A stretch of DNA of 21,465 nucleotides, from contig JAZUPD010000028.1 of the NCBI GenBank assembly GCA_045604985.1, positions 1-21,465 of the forward strand, read 5' to 3'. The stretch's first letter is position 1. Every line of letters begins with the position of its first letter. This document shows, piece by piece, positions 1 to 8,398 of this stretch. Origin of the DNA: SIG710 sp045604985 (lineage in GTDB: Bacteria > Bacillota > Clostridia > Oscillospirales > CAG-272). A model generated the notes under the pieces. The model did not search any database. It was not told the origin of the DNA and was given only the letters and a program-made list of their open reading frames with translations. The position numbers were made by a program, and so were the translations under genes.

Positions 1-107
1 GACATGGCTACGATCCGGCTTATTGTTTGGTATATTATGAATTTTTTGGTCCGATTTTGGTAAAACAGTCAATAATAATTAAAGAAAAAAAACAAAAAAA
101 TGCTTAA
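1..107 (+). other. possible 3' end of an upstream coding region
   Basis: Frame 3 is open from the left edge to a TAA at 105-107. It gives about 34 residues of plausible protein (HGYDPAYCLVYYEFFGPILV, then a lysine-rich tail). Frame 1 is also open, to a TAA at 61-63, so the assignment is weak. If frame 3 is real, the upstream gene ends four bases before the -35 box of the glg promoter and there is no visible terminator between them. I do not recognise the peptide. The alternative is plain non-coding DNA. Confidence 0.22.
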
Positions 108-110
108 CTA

Positions 111-139
111 TTGAAATTATATTGAAAATAGAGTATAAT
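111..139 (+). promoter_or_regulatory. SigA-type promoter of the glg operon
   Basis: The -35 box TTGAAA is at 111-116 and the -10 box TATAAT at 134-139, with a 17-bp spacer. That is one mismatch from the vegetative consensus. Transcription would begin near 146, leaving a leader of about 30 nt before the glgB ATG at 176. The same geometry shows that the TTG at 122 in the glgB frame lies inside the promoter and cannot be the start. No operator-like repeat or riboswitch fits in so short a leader. Confidence 0.8.
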
Positions 140-175
140 ATATATGAGTATATATATAAAAAACGGGGTGGTAAA

Positions 176-2083
176 ATGAAATCAAAAAGAACGGGCGACC
201 TTGCCCCCTTCTTCTTTCATCAGGGTACTAACTACCGTGCTCATGAATATATGGGAGCGCATAAAGAAAAAAACGGTTTTGTTTTCAGAGTGTGGGCTCC
301 CCATGCAGACAATGTATTTCTTACAGGCGATTTTTGCGATTGGAATGAGCACTTCCCAATGAAAAGGATAACCAAGGATGGGATCTGGGAACTTTATCTT
401 CTCCCTTCTGCAGATTTTGGAGATTTTTCCAACTATAAATACAAGATAAAGGTTGGTGACAGAGAGCTTTACAAATCCGATCCATATGCCTTTCTATTTG
501 AAGAACCGCCGTCCACATCCTCTCGTTTTTTTGATATTGAAGGCTATGAATGGCATGACGCCTCTTGGCTCATGTCAAGAAAAAAGAACTCAAAAAGGCT
601 TTATTCCACACCTATAAATATTTATGAACTCCACCTGCTTTCATGGAAAAGACACGAGGATGGGACTCCTCTCTCATACCGTGAACTTGCAAGGGAGCTC
701 CCGCCATACGTTAAGCAAATGGGATATACCCACGTTGAATTTATGCCCGTTATGGAGCACCCCTTTGACGGCTCCTGGGGCTATCAGGTCTGCGGATACT
801 ATGCACCAACTGCAAGACTCGGCTCGCCAAAGGATCTTATGTTTCTTATCGACGAACTCCATAGAAGCGGAATCGGAGTTATTCTCGATTGGGTACCCGC
901 ACATTTTCCAAAGGATGCCCACGGGCTTTACGAATTTGACGGTTCGCCCCTTTATGAATATCAGGGTTGGGACAAAATGGAGCACGAGGGATGGGGAACG
1001 AGACGCTTTGATCTCGGCAGAAACGAGATACAAAGTTTTCTGGTTTCAAATGCCGCTTTTTGGGCTGAAAAATACCATGCGGACGGACTGCGAGTTGATG
1101 CGGTCGCCTCAATGATATATCTTGATTATGAAAAAGAGCCGGGGAAATGGCTTCCAAATGCCTACGGTGACAACAGAAACCTTGAGGGCGTTGCATTTTT
1201 GCGTAAACTCAATTCCTATATGAAAGAAGAATTTCCCGACGTGATGATGATAGCGGAGGAATCAACTGCTTGGAAGACTATCACCGGATTTGACAGCGAT
1301 ATGTCACTTGGCTTCACCCTCAAATGGAACATGGGGTGGATGAATGACCTTCTTAAATATGTGGAAGCAGACCCCATTTACAGAAGCGCCCTTCATGACA
1401 AGCTAACGTTCTCAATGTTTTATGCATTTAACGAAAAATTCGTTCTTCCTATCTCCCATGATGAGGTGGTCCACGGCAAGAAGTCCTTCCTTGACAAAAT
1501 GCCGGGTGATTATGAAATGAAATTCGCAGGTACAAGAGCTTTTATGACCTACATTATGACGCACCCGGGAAAAAAACTTTCATTTATGGGAAGCGAAATA
1601 GGTCAGTTCAGAGAATGGGACTATGCGGGGCAGATCGAATGGTTTCTTCTCGACTATGAAATGCACGCAAAGCTCCAAAGATTTGTCTGCGATCTCAACC
1701 GCATTTATCTAGAAAACAAAGCATTCTGGGAGGTCGAGGATTCCTGGAACGGCTTCAAATGGATATCTGCCGACAATAGAGACGAAAGCATACTTTCTAT
1801 GCGAAGAATCGCAATGGACGGAAGCGAAATAATAACTGTCGTGAATTTCACACCCGTTGAAAAGCCCAATTTCCATCTGGGAGTTCCCGAAATGGGAGAA
1901 TATGAGGTGCTTTTATGCTCGGATGACGGAATCTACGGCGGAAAAAATATTCCGAGAGCCTCGTCCTATAATTCCTTTAAATGTCAAACCTATACGATGA
2001 ACGGCTTCGAGCAAGCCATAGTATATCCCCTTGCCCCAATGAGCGCATCGGTGCTCAAAAAAAAGCAAAGAATAAATAACTAA
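176..2083 (+). CDS. glgB: 1,4-alpha-glucan branching enzyme GlgB
   Basis: This enzyme cuts alpha-1,4 glucan chains and re-attaches the pieces through alpha-1,6 bonds, making the branches of glycogen in the cytoplasm. The 635-residue protein has an N-terminal CBM48-like beta domain (about residues 25-110, with FRVWAPHADNVFLTGDF), a GH13 (beta/alpha)8 domain and a C-terminal beta domain. The four GH13 regions are visible: DWVPAH; GLRVDAVAS with nucleophile D308; MMIAEES with acid/base E361; and SHDEVVHGK with D429. The spacings D308-E361 and E361-D429 equal those I recall for Escherichia coli GlgB (405, 458, 526). ATG at 176 is chosen because a G-rich ribosome site (GGGGTGGT, 165-172) precedes it and the upstream TTG lies within the promoter. 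It is the first gene of the operon, 24 bp before glgC. Confidence 0.96.
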   Translation: MKSKRTGDLAPFFFHQGTNYRAHEYMGAHKEKNGFVFRVWAPHADNVFLTGDFCDWNEHFPMKRITKDGIWELYLLPSADFGDFSNYKYKIKVGDRELYKSDPYAFLFEEPPSTSSRFFDIEGYEWHDASWLMSRKKNSKRLYSTPINIYELHLLSWKRHEDGTPLSYRELARELPPYVKQMGYTHVEFMPVMEHPFDGSWGYQVCGYYAPTARLGSPKDLMFLIDELHRSGIGVILDWVPAHFPKDAHGLYEFDGSPLYEYQGWDKMEHEGWGTRRFDLGRNEIQSFLVSNAAFWAEKYHADGLRVDAVASMIYLDYEKEPGKWLPNAYGDNRNLEGVAFLRKLNSYMKEEFPDVMMIAEESTAWKTITGFDSDMSLGFTLKWNMGWMNDLLKYVEADPIYRSALHDKLTFSMFYAFNEKFVLPISHDEVVHGKKSFLDKMPGDYEMKFAGTRAFMTYIMTHPGKKLSFMGSEIGQFREWDYAGQIEWFLLDYEMHAKLQRFVCDLNRIYLENKAFWEVEDSWNGFKWISADNRDESILSMRRIAMDGSEIITVVNFTPVEKPNFHLGVPEMGEYEVLLCSDDGIYGGKNIPRASSYNSFKCQTYTMNGFEQAIVYPLAPMSASVLKKKQRINN

Positions 2084-2107
2084 ATAAATACATCGGGAGG
2101 AAAGACC

Positions 2108-3295
2108 ATGTTCAAGAAAAAAGAATGTATAGCCATGCTCCTCGCAGGAGGACAGGGCAGCAGACTCTACGCACTTACCCAGAAGACCGCAAAACCTGCA
2201 GTTCCATTTGGAGGCAAATACCGCATCATTGATTTTCCACTCTCTAATTGTATCAATTCAGGCATCGACACTGTTGGCGTCCTTACACAGTATCAGCCTC
2301 TCGTCCTTAATGAATATATCGGAAACGGTCTTCCTTGGGATCTTGACCGTGCATTTGGCGGTGTAAAGATACTGCCACCCTATCAGGGAAAAAAGAACGC
2401 CGATTGGTATAAGGGAACGGCAAATGCCATCTATCAAAATCTTGAATTTATCAACAGATATGATGCTGAATATGTCCTTATCCTTTCGGGTGACCATATC
2501 TATAAGATGGATTATTCCAAAATGCTCGATTATCATATCGAAAAGGGAGCAGACTGCACCATCGCAGTCCTCGACGTGCCGATAGAGGAAGCGAGCCGCT
2601 TTGGAATCATGAGCGCAGACGAGGATAATTTGATCTTCAAATTCACCGAAAAGCCAAAGAATCCTGACAGCACTCTCGCTTCAATGGGTATCTACATCTT
2701 CAACAAAGATAAACTGCAAAAATATCTTATTGAGGACAATGCAGACCCTGATTCTTCAAACGATTTCGGAAAAAATATCATCCCGACAATGCTTGCCGCA
2801 GGCGAAAAAATGTTCGCTTATCAGTTCAATGGCTATTGGAAGGATGTGGGAACGATACAGAGCCTCTGGGAAGCCAATATGGATCTTCTCGGAGAGCACC
2901 CCGCATTCACGCTCTATAATGAAGACTGGCGCATTTTTGCTCGTCATTTCGCGGCAGCTCCTCAATATCTAGGCGAGAACTCAATCGTTAAAAACAGTAT
3001 TATCACCGAGGGCTGTGAGATATACGGCACGGTCCATAACAGTGTTATATTTACCGGTGCAAAGGTCATGGAGGGCGCAGTTGTAAAAGACAGTGTCATC
3101 ATGAGCGGAAGTGTTATAGGGGCAGGTGCGAGGGTAGAATATTCTATTCTTGACGAGAACGTCACCATAGGAAAAGGTGCTTCGGTAGGCAAGGGCAAAG
3201 AAAACTCAAAGGGTATCACCGTTATAGGTGCCGATGTCGTAATTGAGGACGGCAAGGTAATAGGCGATGACGAGATGATATCCGACAATGCATGA
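2108..3295 (+). CDS. glgC: glucose-1-phosphate adenylyltransferase, catalytic subunit GlgC
   Basis: GlgC makes ADP-glucose from glucose-1-phosphate and ATP, the committed and usually allosterically controlled step of glycogen synthesis. The 395-residue length is typical of Firmicutes. The N-terminal nucleotidyltransferase domain carries the glycine-rich loop LLAGGQGSRL (residues 11-20), KPAVPFGGKYRIIDF, the metal-site motif SGDHIYKMD with D129, the glucose-1-phosphate motif FTEKP with K182, and GYWKDVGT. The C-terminal 100 residues form a left-handed beta-helix of short hydrophobic repeats. GGGAGG at 2095-2100 sets the ATG at 2108. All key residues are intact, unlike in the GlgD paralogue that follows 19 bp downstream, so this is the active subunit of a probable GlgC-GlgD hetero-oligomer. 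Confidence 0.96.
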   Translation: MFKKKECIAMLLAGGQGSRLYALTQKTAKPAVPFGGKYRIIDFPLSNCINSGIDTVGVLTQYQPLVLNEYIGNGLPWDLDRAFGGVKILPPYQGKKNADWYKGTANAIYQNLEFINRYDAEYVLILSGDHIYKMDYSKMLDYHIEKGADCTIAVLDVPIEEASRFGIMSADEDNLIFKFTEKPKNPDSTLASMGIYIFNKDKLQKYLIEDNADPDSSNDFGKNIIPTMLAAGEKMFAYQFNGYWKDVGTIQSLWEANMDLLGEHPAFTLYNEDWRIFARHFAAAPQYLGENSIVKNSIITEGCEIYGTVHNSVIFTGAKVMEGAVVKDSVIMSGSVIGAGARVEYSILDENVTIGKGASVGKGKENSKGITVIGADVVIEDGKVIGDDEMISDNA

Positions 3296-3314
3296 CAGAT
3301 AAGGAGGAAGAAAA

Positions 3315-4451
3315 ATGAGCGCAGTAGGATTAGTATTCACAAATATTCACGATCAGAACATACCCGATCTCACAAAAAAGCGTACCATGGCATCCGTTCC
3401 TTTCGGCTGCCGTTACCGCCTTATCGACTTTACCCTCTCCAATATGGTAAATTCCGGAATTACCAAGGTGGGGGTTATCACACATAACAATTATCAGTCT
3501 CTTCTCGACCACCTGGGAACGGGAAAGGACTGGGATCTTGCAAGAAGAAGCGGAGGAATCAAACTTCTCCCTCCATTTATCGCAAGCCATAACGGAATGG
3601 GCGCAAACAAGCTCTATACCACTCGTCTTGAAGCAATGATGGGCGCAATGGACTTTATCTCAAGATGCAATGAGGATCAGATCGTCCTCTCGGACTGCGA
3701 TGCCATAAGTAATATTGACCTTAATGACGTTATAAAGAGCCATAAGGAAAACGGCGCAGACATTACCATCGTCACCACAAAGGTTGATACCGACTCCTTT
3801 GAAATATCATCGGGAAGCGCCGTTATCACCTCGGACGAGAACAACAGAATTTCAGATGTCGTCCATTACAACCGCAGAATACACGGTATAAAGGAGATAA
3901 GCACCAACATCATTATTGCAAACAGAACTTATCTTCAGAACGTGGTCTCGGATGCAATCTCCCACGGTTATACGAGTTTTTATAGCGATGTTCTTGACCG
4001 TAATCTGCTCCGTGCAAACTACTTTGTTTATCGTTACAGCGGATTCTATGCACAGATAAATTCTCTTGCAGGCTACTATTCCTGCAATATGATGCTTCTT
4101 CAAAAGGGTATGGGAGATGAGCTTTTCGCCCAGCCTAACAGACCTATTCTCACAAAGGTGCGCAATTCCGCCCCCACCCGCTATACGGGTGATGCTAAGG
4201 TCAAAAATTCCCTTATAGCAGATGGATGCCTTATTGAGGGAACTGTTGAAAATTCCATCATCTTCAGAGGGGTCAAGGTAGGCAAAGGCTCCGTTGTTAA
4301 GAACTCCATCCTCATGCAAGATACGGTAGTTGGAAGCAATGTCAATCTCGGATGCGTCGTGACAGACAAAAATGTTCTTATCAAAGATGACAGGAATCTC
4401 TCCGGACACTCGTCCCTTCCCTTCTATATAAGCAAAGGAACAATGATCTGA
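3315..4451 (+). CDS. glgD: GlgD, regulatory ADP-glucose pyrophosphorylase-like subunit
   Basis: This 378-residue GlgC paralogue is the kind of second subunit that Firmicutes use to modulate GlgC. The fold is kept: PFGCRYRLIDFTLSNMVNSG near the N-terminus and a C-terminal beta-helix. The catalytic motifs are eroded. The GGxGxRL loop of GlgC is replaced by VFTNIHDQNIPDLTKKRT. The SGDHIYKMD metal motif reads SDCDAISNID. No FTEKP motif is present where the glucose-1-phosphate lysine should be. This fits a subunit with little or no catalysis of its own that alters the properties of GlgC. The ribosome site AAGGAGGA lies just before the ATG. The gap to glgC is 19 bp and to glgA 13 bp, so equal expression of the subunits is expected. 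Confidence 0.94.
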   Translation: MSAVGLVFTNIHDQNIPDLTKKRTMASVPFGCRYRLIDFTLSNMVNSGITKVGVITHNNYQSLLDHLGTGKDWDLARRSGGIKLLPPFIASHNGMGANKLYTTRLEAMMGAMDFISRCNEDQIVLSDCDAISNIDLNDVIKSHKENGADITIVTTKVDTDSFEISSGSAVITSDENNRISDVVHYNRRIHGIKEISTNIIIANRTYLQNVVSDAISHGYTSFYSDVLDRNLLRANYFVYRYSGFYAQINSLAGYYSCNMMLLQKGMGDELFAQPNRPILTKVRNSAPTRYTGDAKVKNSLIADGCLIEGTVENSIIFRGVKVGKGSVVKNSILMQDTVVGSNVNLGCVVTDKNVLIKDDRNLSGHSSLPFYISKGTMI

Positions 4452-4464
4452 TAAGGAGAAAAGA

Positions 4465-5913
4465 ATGAAAAAGAAAAAAATACTTTTTGTAGGATCAGAG
4501 GCAATGCCCTTTGCCGCAACGGGCGGTCTTGGTGACGTTCTCGGATCTCTCCCAACAGCGATAAAGAGTGCAGACCCAAAAGGTGTGGATGTGCGAGTGG
4601 TTATGCCCCTTTACGGACAGATAAATGACGAATACAGAGTTAAAATGAAGGAAGAACACGTCTTTACGGTTCGTCTTGCATGGCGCGAGCAATACTGCCG
4701 CATAATGAGCCTCAAAAAAGACGGTATCATCTACTATTTTATCGACAACGAATACTATTACAAGAGAGATACCCTTTACGGCTGCTATGACGATGCGGAG
4801 AGATTTGCATTTTTCAGCATGGCGGCACTTTCGATGCTTAAATGCATCAATTTTATACCAGATATTCTCCATGCACACGATTGGCAGAGTGCGCTCTCCG
4901 TGGTATATCTCAAAACTCTTTTCTGCATCGACCCCGATTATGCGAAGATAAGGGCGGTATTCACCATCCACAATATCGAATATCAAGGAAATTACGATCT
5001 CTCAATTCTCGGAGATATTTTTGCTCTGGGCGCAATGCAGCGATCCATCGTTGAATACGGAAACTGCATAAATCTCATGAAGGGGGCGATCGTCACAGCG
5101 GATATAGTTTCAACCGTAAGCCCAAGATATGCAGAAGAGATAAGAGACCCGCGTTTCTCACACGGTCTCGACCCTATTCTGCGTGAAAACGCATATAAAA
5201 TAAGGGGAATCCTCAACGGCATTGATTATGTTTACTATGACCCCGAAAATGACCCTGTAATTGAGAAAAACTTCACCTCCGACAGCATCGAGGACAAATA
5301 CGAAAACAAGCTTGCACTTCAGCGTGAGCTTTCGTTACCCGAAAGCCGTGATATTCCTATTCTTGCCATTATCTCCCGTCTTGCTTCGCATAAGGGAATA
5401 GATATTATCTCCGAAATGATCGGCGGTTTGGTTTCAAAGAAGGATATCCAGCTCGTAATTCTTGGCAAGGGTACGCCCGAATATGAAGGATTCTTCCGAG
5501 GTCTTGAGGTGAGCTTCCCCAATAAAGTCAGGGCTATGATAATGTATGACAGAGACCTTTCAAAACGCATCTATGCCGCCTGCGACATCTTCCTTATGCC
5601 CTCGAAGAGCGAGCCCTGCGGACTTTCGCAAATGATAGCCTCCCGCTATGGAGCTATCCCCGTAACAAGAGAAACGGGCGGTCTTTATGACTCAATAAAG
5701 GGCTATTGGGTCGATAACGGTGAAATAAAGGGCAACGGCTTTACCTTTGCGGGCTACAACAGCTATGAGCTTGCCGAAAGAACCGATGCCGCAATCGAGC
5801 TATACCATCAAAAGGAAGATCGTCTTGCTCTTGTTAAGAAGATCATGGACACCGATTTTTCATGGAAGGTGTCTGCTGTAAGCTATCTCGCAATGTATGA
5901 TGAGCTTATCTGA
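4465..5913 (+). CDS. glgA: glycogen synthase GlgA (ADP-glucose type, GT5)
   Basis: GlgA transfers glucose from ADP-glucose to the non-reducing end of an alpha-1,4 glucan. The 482-residue protein has the two Rossmann-like halves of the GT-B fold. The N-terminal half shows KILFVGSEAMPFAATGGLGD, and HAHDWQSAL and FTIHNIEYQG follow. The C-terminal half has SRLASHKGID with R305 and K310, and SEPCGLSQM with E383 and C385, ending in TRETGGLYDSI. R305, K310 and E383 match the donor-binding and catalytic residues of the E. coli enzyme in order and spacing. One oddity is that the usual lysine of the K-x-G-G donor motif is alanine (A18). I recall similar alanine forms in other clostridial GlgA proteins, so activity is still likely. 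AAGGAG precedes the ATG. It lies between glgD and glgP in the operon. Confidence 0.95.
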   Translation: MKKKKILFVGSEAMPFAATGGLGDVLGSLPTAIKSADPKGVDVRVVMPLYGQINDEYRVKMKEEHVFTVRLAWREQYCRIMSLKKDGIIYYFIDNEYYYKRDTLYGCYDDAERFAFFSMAALSMLKCINFIPDILHAHDWQSALSVVYLKTLFCIDPDYAKIRAVFTIHNIEYQGNYDLSILGDIFALGAMQRSIVEYGNCINLMKGAIVTADIVSTVSPRYAEEIRDPRFSHGLDPILRENAYKIRGILNGIDYVYYDPENDPVIEKNFTSDSIEDKYENKLALQRELSLPESRDIPILAIISRLASHKGIDIISEMIGGLVSKKDIQLVILGKGTPEYEGFFRGLEVSFPNKVRAMIMYDRDLSKRIYAACDIFLMPSKSEPCGLSQMIASRYGAIPVTRETGGLYDSIKGYWVDNGEIKGNGFTFAGYNSYELAERTDAAIELYHQKEDRLALVKKIMDTDFSWKVSAVSYLAMYDELI

Positions 5914-5951
5914 TAAAATATAAAAACACCCCCGAAAGGATACCCCTATTT

Positions 5952-8378
5952 ATGAATTTTAATCCCAAAGCAAACGAAATCAAAGAAAATATCCAAAGCA
6001 AGCTTTCGCGAAATTTTGGCGCATCTCCCGCAGATGCAACGAGAGAACAGGTCTATAAGGCAGTGGCTCTCACCATTAAGGACATTCTCACAGAAAAGAG
6101 AAAGGATTTTAAAAACGAGGTAAACGAAAAAGGCGCAAAGCGAGTTTACTATATGTGCATGGAATTTCTCCTTGGAAGATCCCTGCGTACAAATCTATGT
6201 AATCTCAATCTTGATAAGGAATATGCAAAGGCACTTTCAGAGATGGGATTTGAACTCTGCGACCTCTATGAATGCGAGCCTGATGCAGGACTCGGAAACG
6301 GAGGACTTGGTAGACTTGCAGCTTGCTTTATGGACTCTCTCTCGTCACTTGATTATCCCGCAACGGGCTTCTCAATCTGCTATGAATACGGTCTTTTCAA
6401 GCAAATGATCGTTGACGGAATGCAGATAGAGCTTCCCGATATTTGGCTTCCTGGGGGCGAGATCTGGCTCGTGCCGAGAACAGACAGAACCTTCCATGTA
6501 AAATTCGGAGGTCATGTCAAGGAGCAGTGGAGCGGTGGCAGATGCGAGGTGATTTACGAGGACTGCGAGGAGATAGAGGCTGTTCCCTATGATATGATGA
6601 TATCGGGAGCTGATTCCAAGGCCGTAAGCCAGCTTCGTCTCTGGCGTGCAAGAGATATTCACAATTTCAACATGGGTCTTTTCACCCAGGGACAATATAC
6701 GAAAGCTTTGGAGGAAAGCACAAATGCAGAAATAATCTCAAAGGTGCTTTATCCCTCAGATAACCACACAGAGGGTAAGCTTCTCCGCCTCAGCCAGCAG
6801 TATTTTCTCGTTTCCGCATCATGTCAAAGTATCATCCGCGACCACATGGCGGTATATGGCAGACTCGACAATCTTCCCGAAAAGGTGGCTGTCCACATAA
6901 ACGATACTCACCCCGCCCTCTGCATCCCCGAGCTTATGAGAATCCTAATCGACCAGTATTTCTTCGATTGGGATACCGCTTGGGATATAGTAACAAGAAC
7001 TGTTTCCTATACCAACCACACGGTTATGCCCGAGGCACTTGAAACATGGAACGAGGATCTTTTCCGTCTCAAGCTCCCGAGGATCTATACCATCATCAAA
7101 GAGATCAACGAGCGTTTCTGCGCCGAGGCATGGAAGCACTTCCCCGGAAACTGGAACAGAATTTCGGGAATGGCAATCATCGCCTATTCGCAGGTACGAA
7201 TGGCAAATCTTTCGGTTATCGGCTCCCACCATATAAACGGCGTTTCAAAACTCCATTCGGATATACTGGTCGACTCCGTGTTCAAGGATTTCCACCGTAT
7301 GTATCCCGAAAGATTTACCAATGTTACAAATGGAATTTCCCACCGCCGTTGGCTCTGCTATGCCAACCCCAGTCTTGCTTCATTTATCGAGGGACTTATC
7401 GGAGACGGATACCGTCATAATCCCACAGAGCTTGAAAACCTCAAAAAATATGCAGATGATAAGAACGTTCTCTCCGAACTTGCGGAAATAAAGCATCAGA
7501 ATAAGGTCGCTTTCGCCAATCTTCTTATGCAGAAAACAGGAAAATGCATCGACCCCGATTCTGTCTTTGACGTTCAGATCAAGCGTCTGCATGAATATAA
7601 GAGACAGCTGTTGAATGCTCTCAACATCATAAATCTTTACTGTGAGCTAAAGGAAAATCCTAATCTGGATATCCGCCCTCAGACCTTTATATTCGGCGCA
7701 AAGGCTGCCCCGGGCTATGCCATGGCAAAGGAGATAATCAAGCTCCTCTGCTTTATCGGAAGGGATATTGATAATGATTCCATTCTTCGCCGTAAACTTC
7801 AAGTAGTATTCCTTGAGGATTATAATGTCAGCATGGCAGAAGCTCTTATTCCCGCAGCCGAGATCAGTGAGCAGATATCCCTTGCAGGCAAGGAAGCAAG
7901 CGGCACGGGATGTATGAAGCTGATGATAAACGGTGCACTTACAATCGGCACTCTTGACGGCGCAAACGTTGAGATGCAGGCATGGGCGGGTGCTGAAAAT
8001 ATGTTCATCTTCGGTCTTAATAAGAATGAGGTCGAGGATCTTTGGCTTCGTGGCTACCGCTCCGCCGAATATTATGCAAACAATCCCCGTCTTCAGAGGA
8101 TAATCGACCGCCTCAGTATCGGCTTTGCGGGTCAGTCCTTTGCCCATATCGGCTCTTATCTGCTTTCAGGTCACGGCATCGCCGACCCATATATGTGCTT
8201 TGCGGATTTTGAATCCTACCGCATGACCCACGAAAAAGCAATGGAGATATATGGTGATAAGGACAGTTGGAACAAAATGTCGCTTATAAACATTGCTTCT
8301 GCAGGCTATTTTGCCGCTGACAGAGCCATAGATGACTATGCAAGAGATATCTGGAATCTGAAACGCCTTGATAAATAA
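5952..8378 (+). CDS. glgP: glycogen/maltodextrin phosphorylase (GT35)
   Basis: This PLP enzyme releases glucose-1-phosphate from the non-reducing ends of glycogen or maltodextrin. The 808-residue length is typical. Visible signatures include YYMCMEFLLGRSL near residue 60, GLGNGGLGRLAACFMDS, NDTHPAL, FDVQIKRLHEYKRQLLN, and the PLP site EASGTGCMKLMINGAL with lysine K656. Family members usually have Asn where this protein has Cys, just before Met-Lys. The ribosome site AAAGGA (5935-5940) is 11 nt from the ATG, longer than ideal, so translation may be weaker than that of the synthesis genes. It is 38 bp after glgA, the widest gap within the operon. Whether long glycogen or short maltodextrin is preferred cannot be told from sequence. 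Confidence 0.95.
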   Translation: MNFNPKANEIKENIQSKLSRNFGASPADATREQVYKAVALTIKDILTEKRKDFKNEVNEKGAKRVYYMCMEFLLGRSLRTNLCNLNLDKEYAKALSEMGFELCDLYECEPDAGLGNGGLGRLAACFMDSLSSLDYPATGFSICYEYGLFKQMIVDGMQIELPDIWLPGGEIWLVPRTDRTFHVKFGGHVKEQWSGGRCEVIYEDCEEIEAVPYDMMISGADSKAVSQLRLWRARDIHNFNMGLFTQGQYTKALEESTNAEIISKVLYPSDNHTEGKLLRLSQQYFLVSASCQSIIRDHMAVYGRLDNLPEKVAVHINDTHPALCIPELMRILIDQYFFDWDTAWDIVTRTVSYTNHTVMPEALETWNEDLFRLKLPRIYTIIKEINERFCAEAWKHFPGNWNRISGMAIIAYSQVRMANLSVIGSHHINGVSKLHSDILVDSVFKDFHRMYPERFTNVTNGISHRRWLCYANPSLASFIEGLIGDGYRHNPTELENLKKYADDKNVLSELAEIKHQNKVAFANLLMQKTGKCIDPDSVFDVQIKRLHEYKRQLLNALNIINLYCELKENPNLDIRPQTFIFGAKAAPGYAMAKEIIKLLCFIGRDIDNDSILRRKLQVVFLEDYNVSMAEALIPAAEISEQISLAGKEASGTGCMKLMINGALTIGTLDGANVEMQAWAGAENMFIFGLNKNEVEDLWLRGYRSAEYYANNPRLQRIIDRLSIGFAGQSFAHIGSYLLSGHGIADPYMCFADFESYRMTHEKAMEIYGDKDSWNKMSLINIASAGYFAADRAIDDYARDIWNLKRLDK

Positions 8379-8398
8379 TAAAAAAACGGGTTTTATAT

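Noticed and set aside
122..175. TTG at 122 as an 18-codon upstream start of glgB
   Set aside because: It lies between the -35 and -10 boxes of the promoter, so it would not be on the transcript. The ATG at 176 has a ribosome site.
624..1115. 163-residue plus-strand open frame inside glgB
   Set aside because: It is out of frame with conserved GH13 motifs and its composition does not resemble a real protein.
3852..4409. 185-residue open frame on the minus strand inside glgD
   Set aside because: It is fully antisense to a clear GlgD gene, has no recognisable motif, and looks like a codon-bias shadow.
7647..8147. 166-residue open frame on the minus strand inside glgP
   Set aside because: It is antisense to the conserved PLP-site region of glgP and has no ribosome site or domain.
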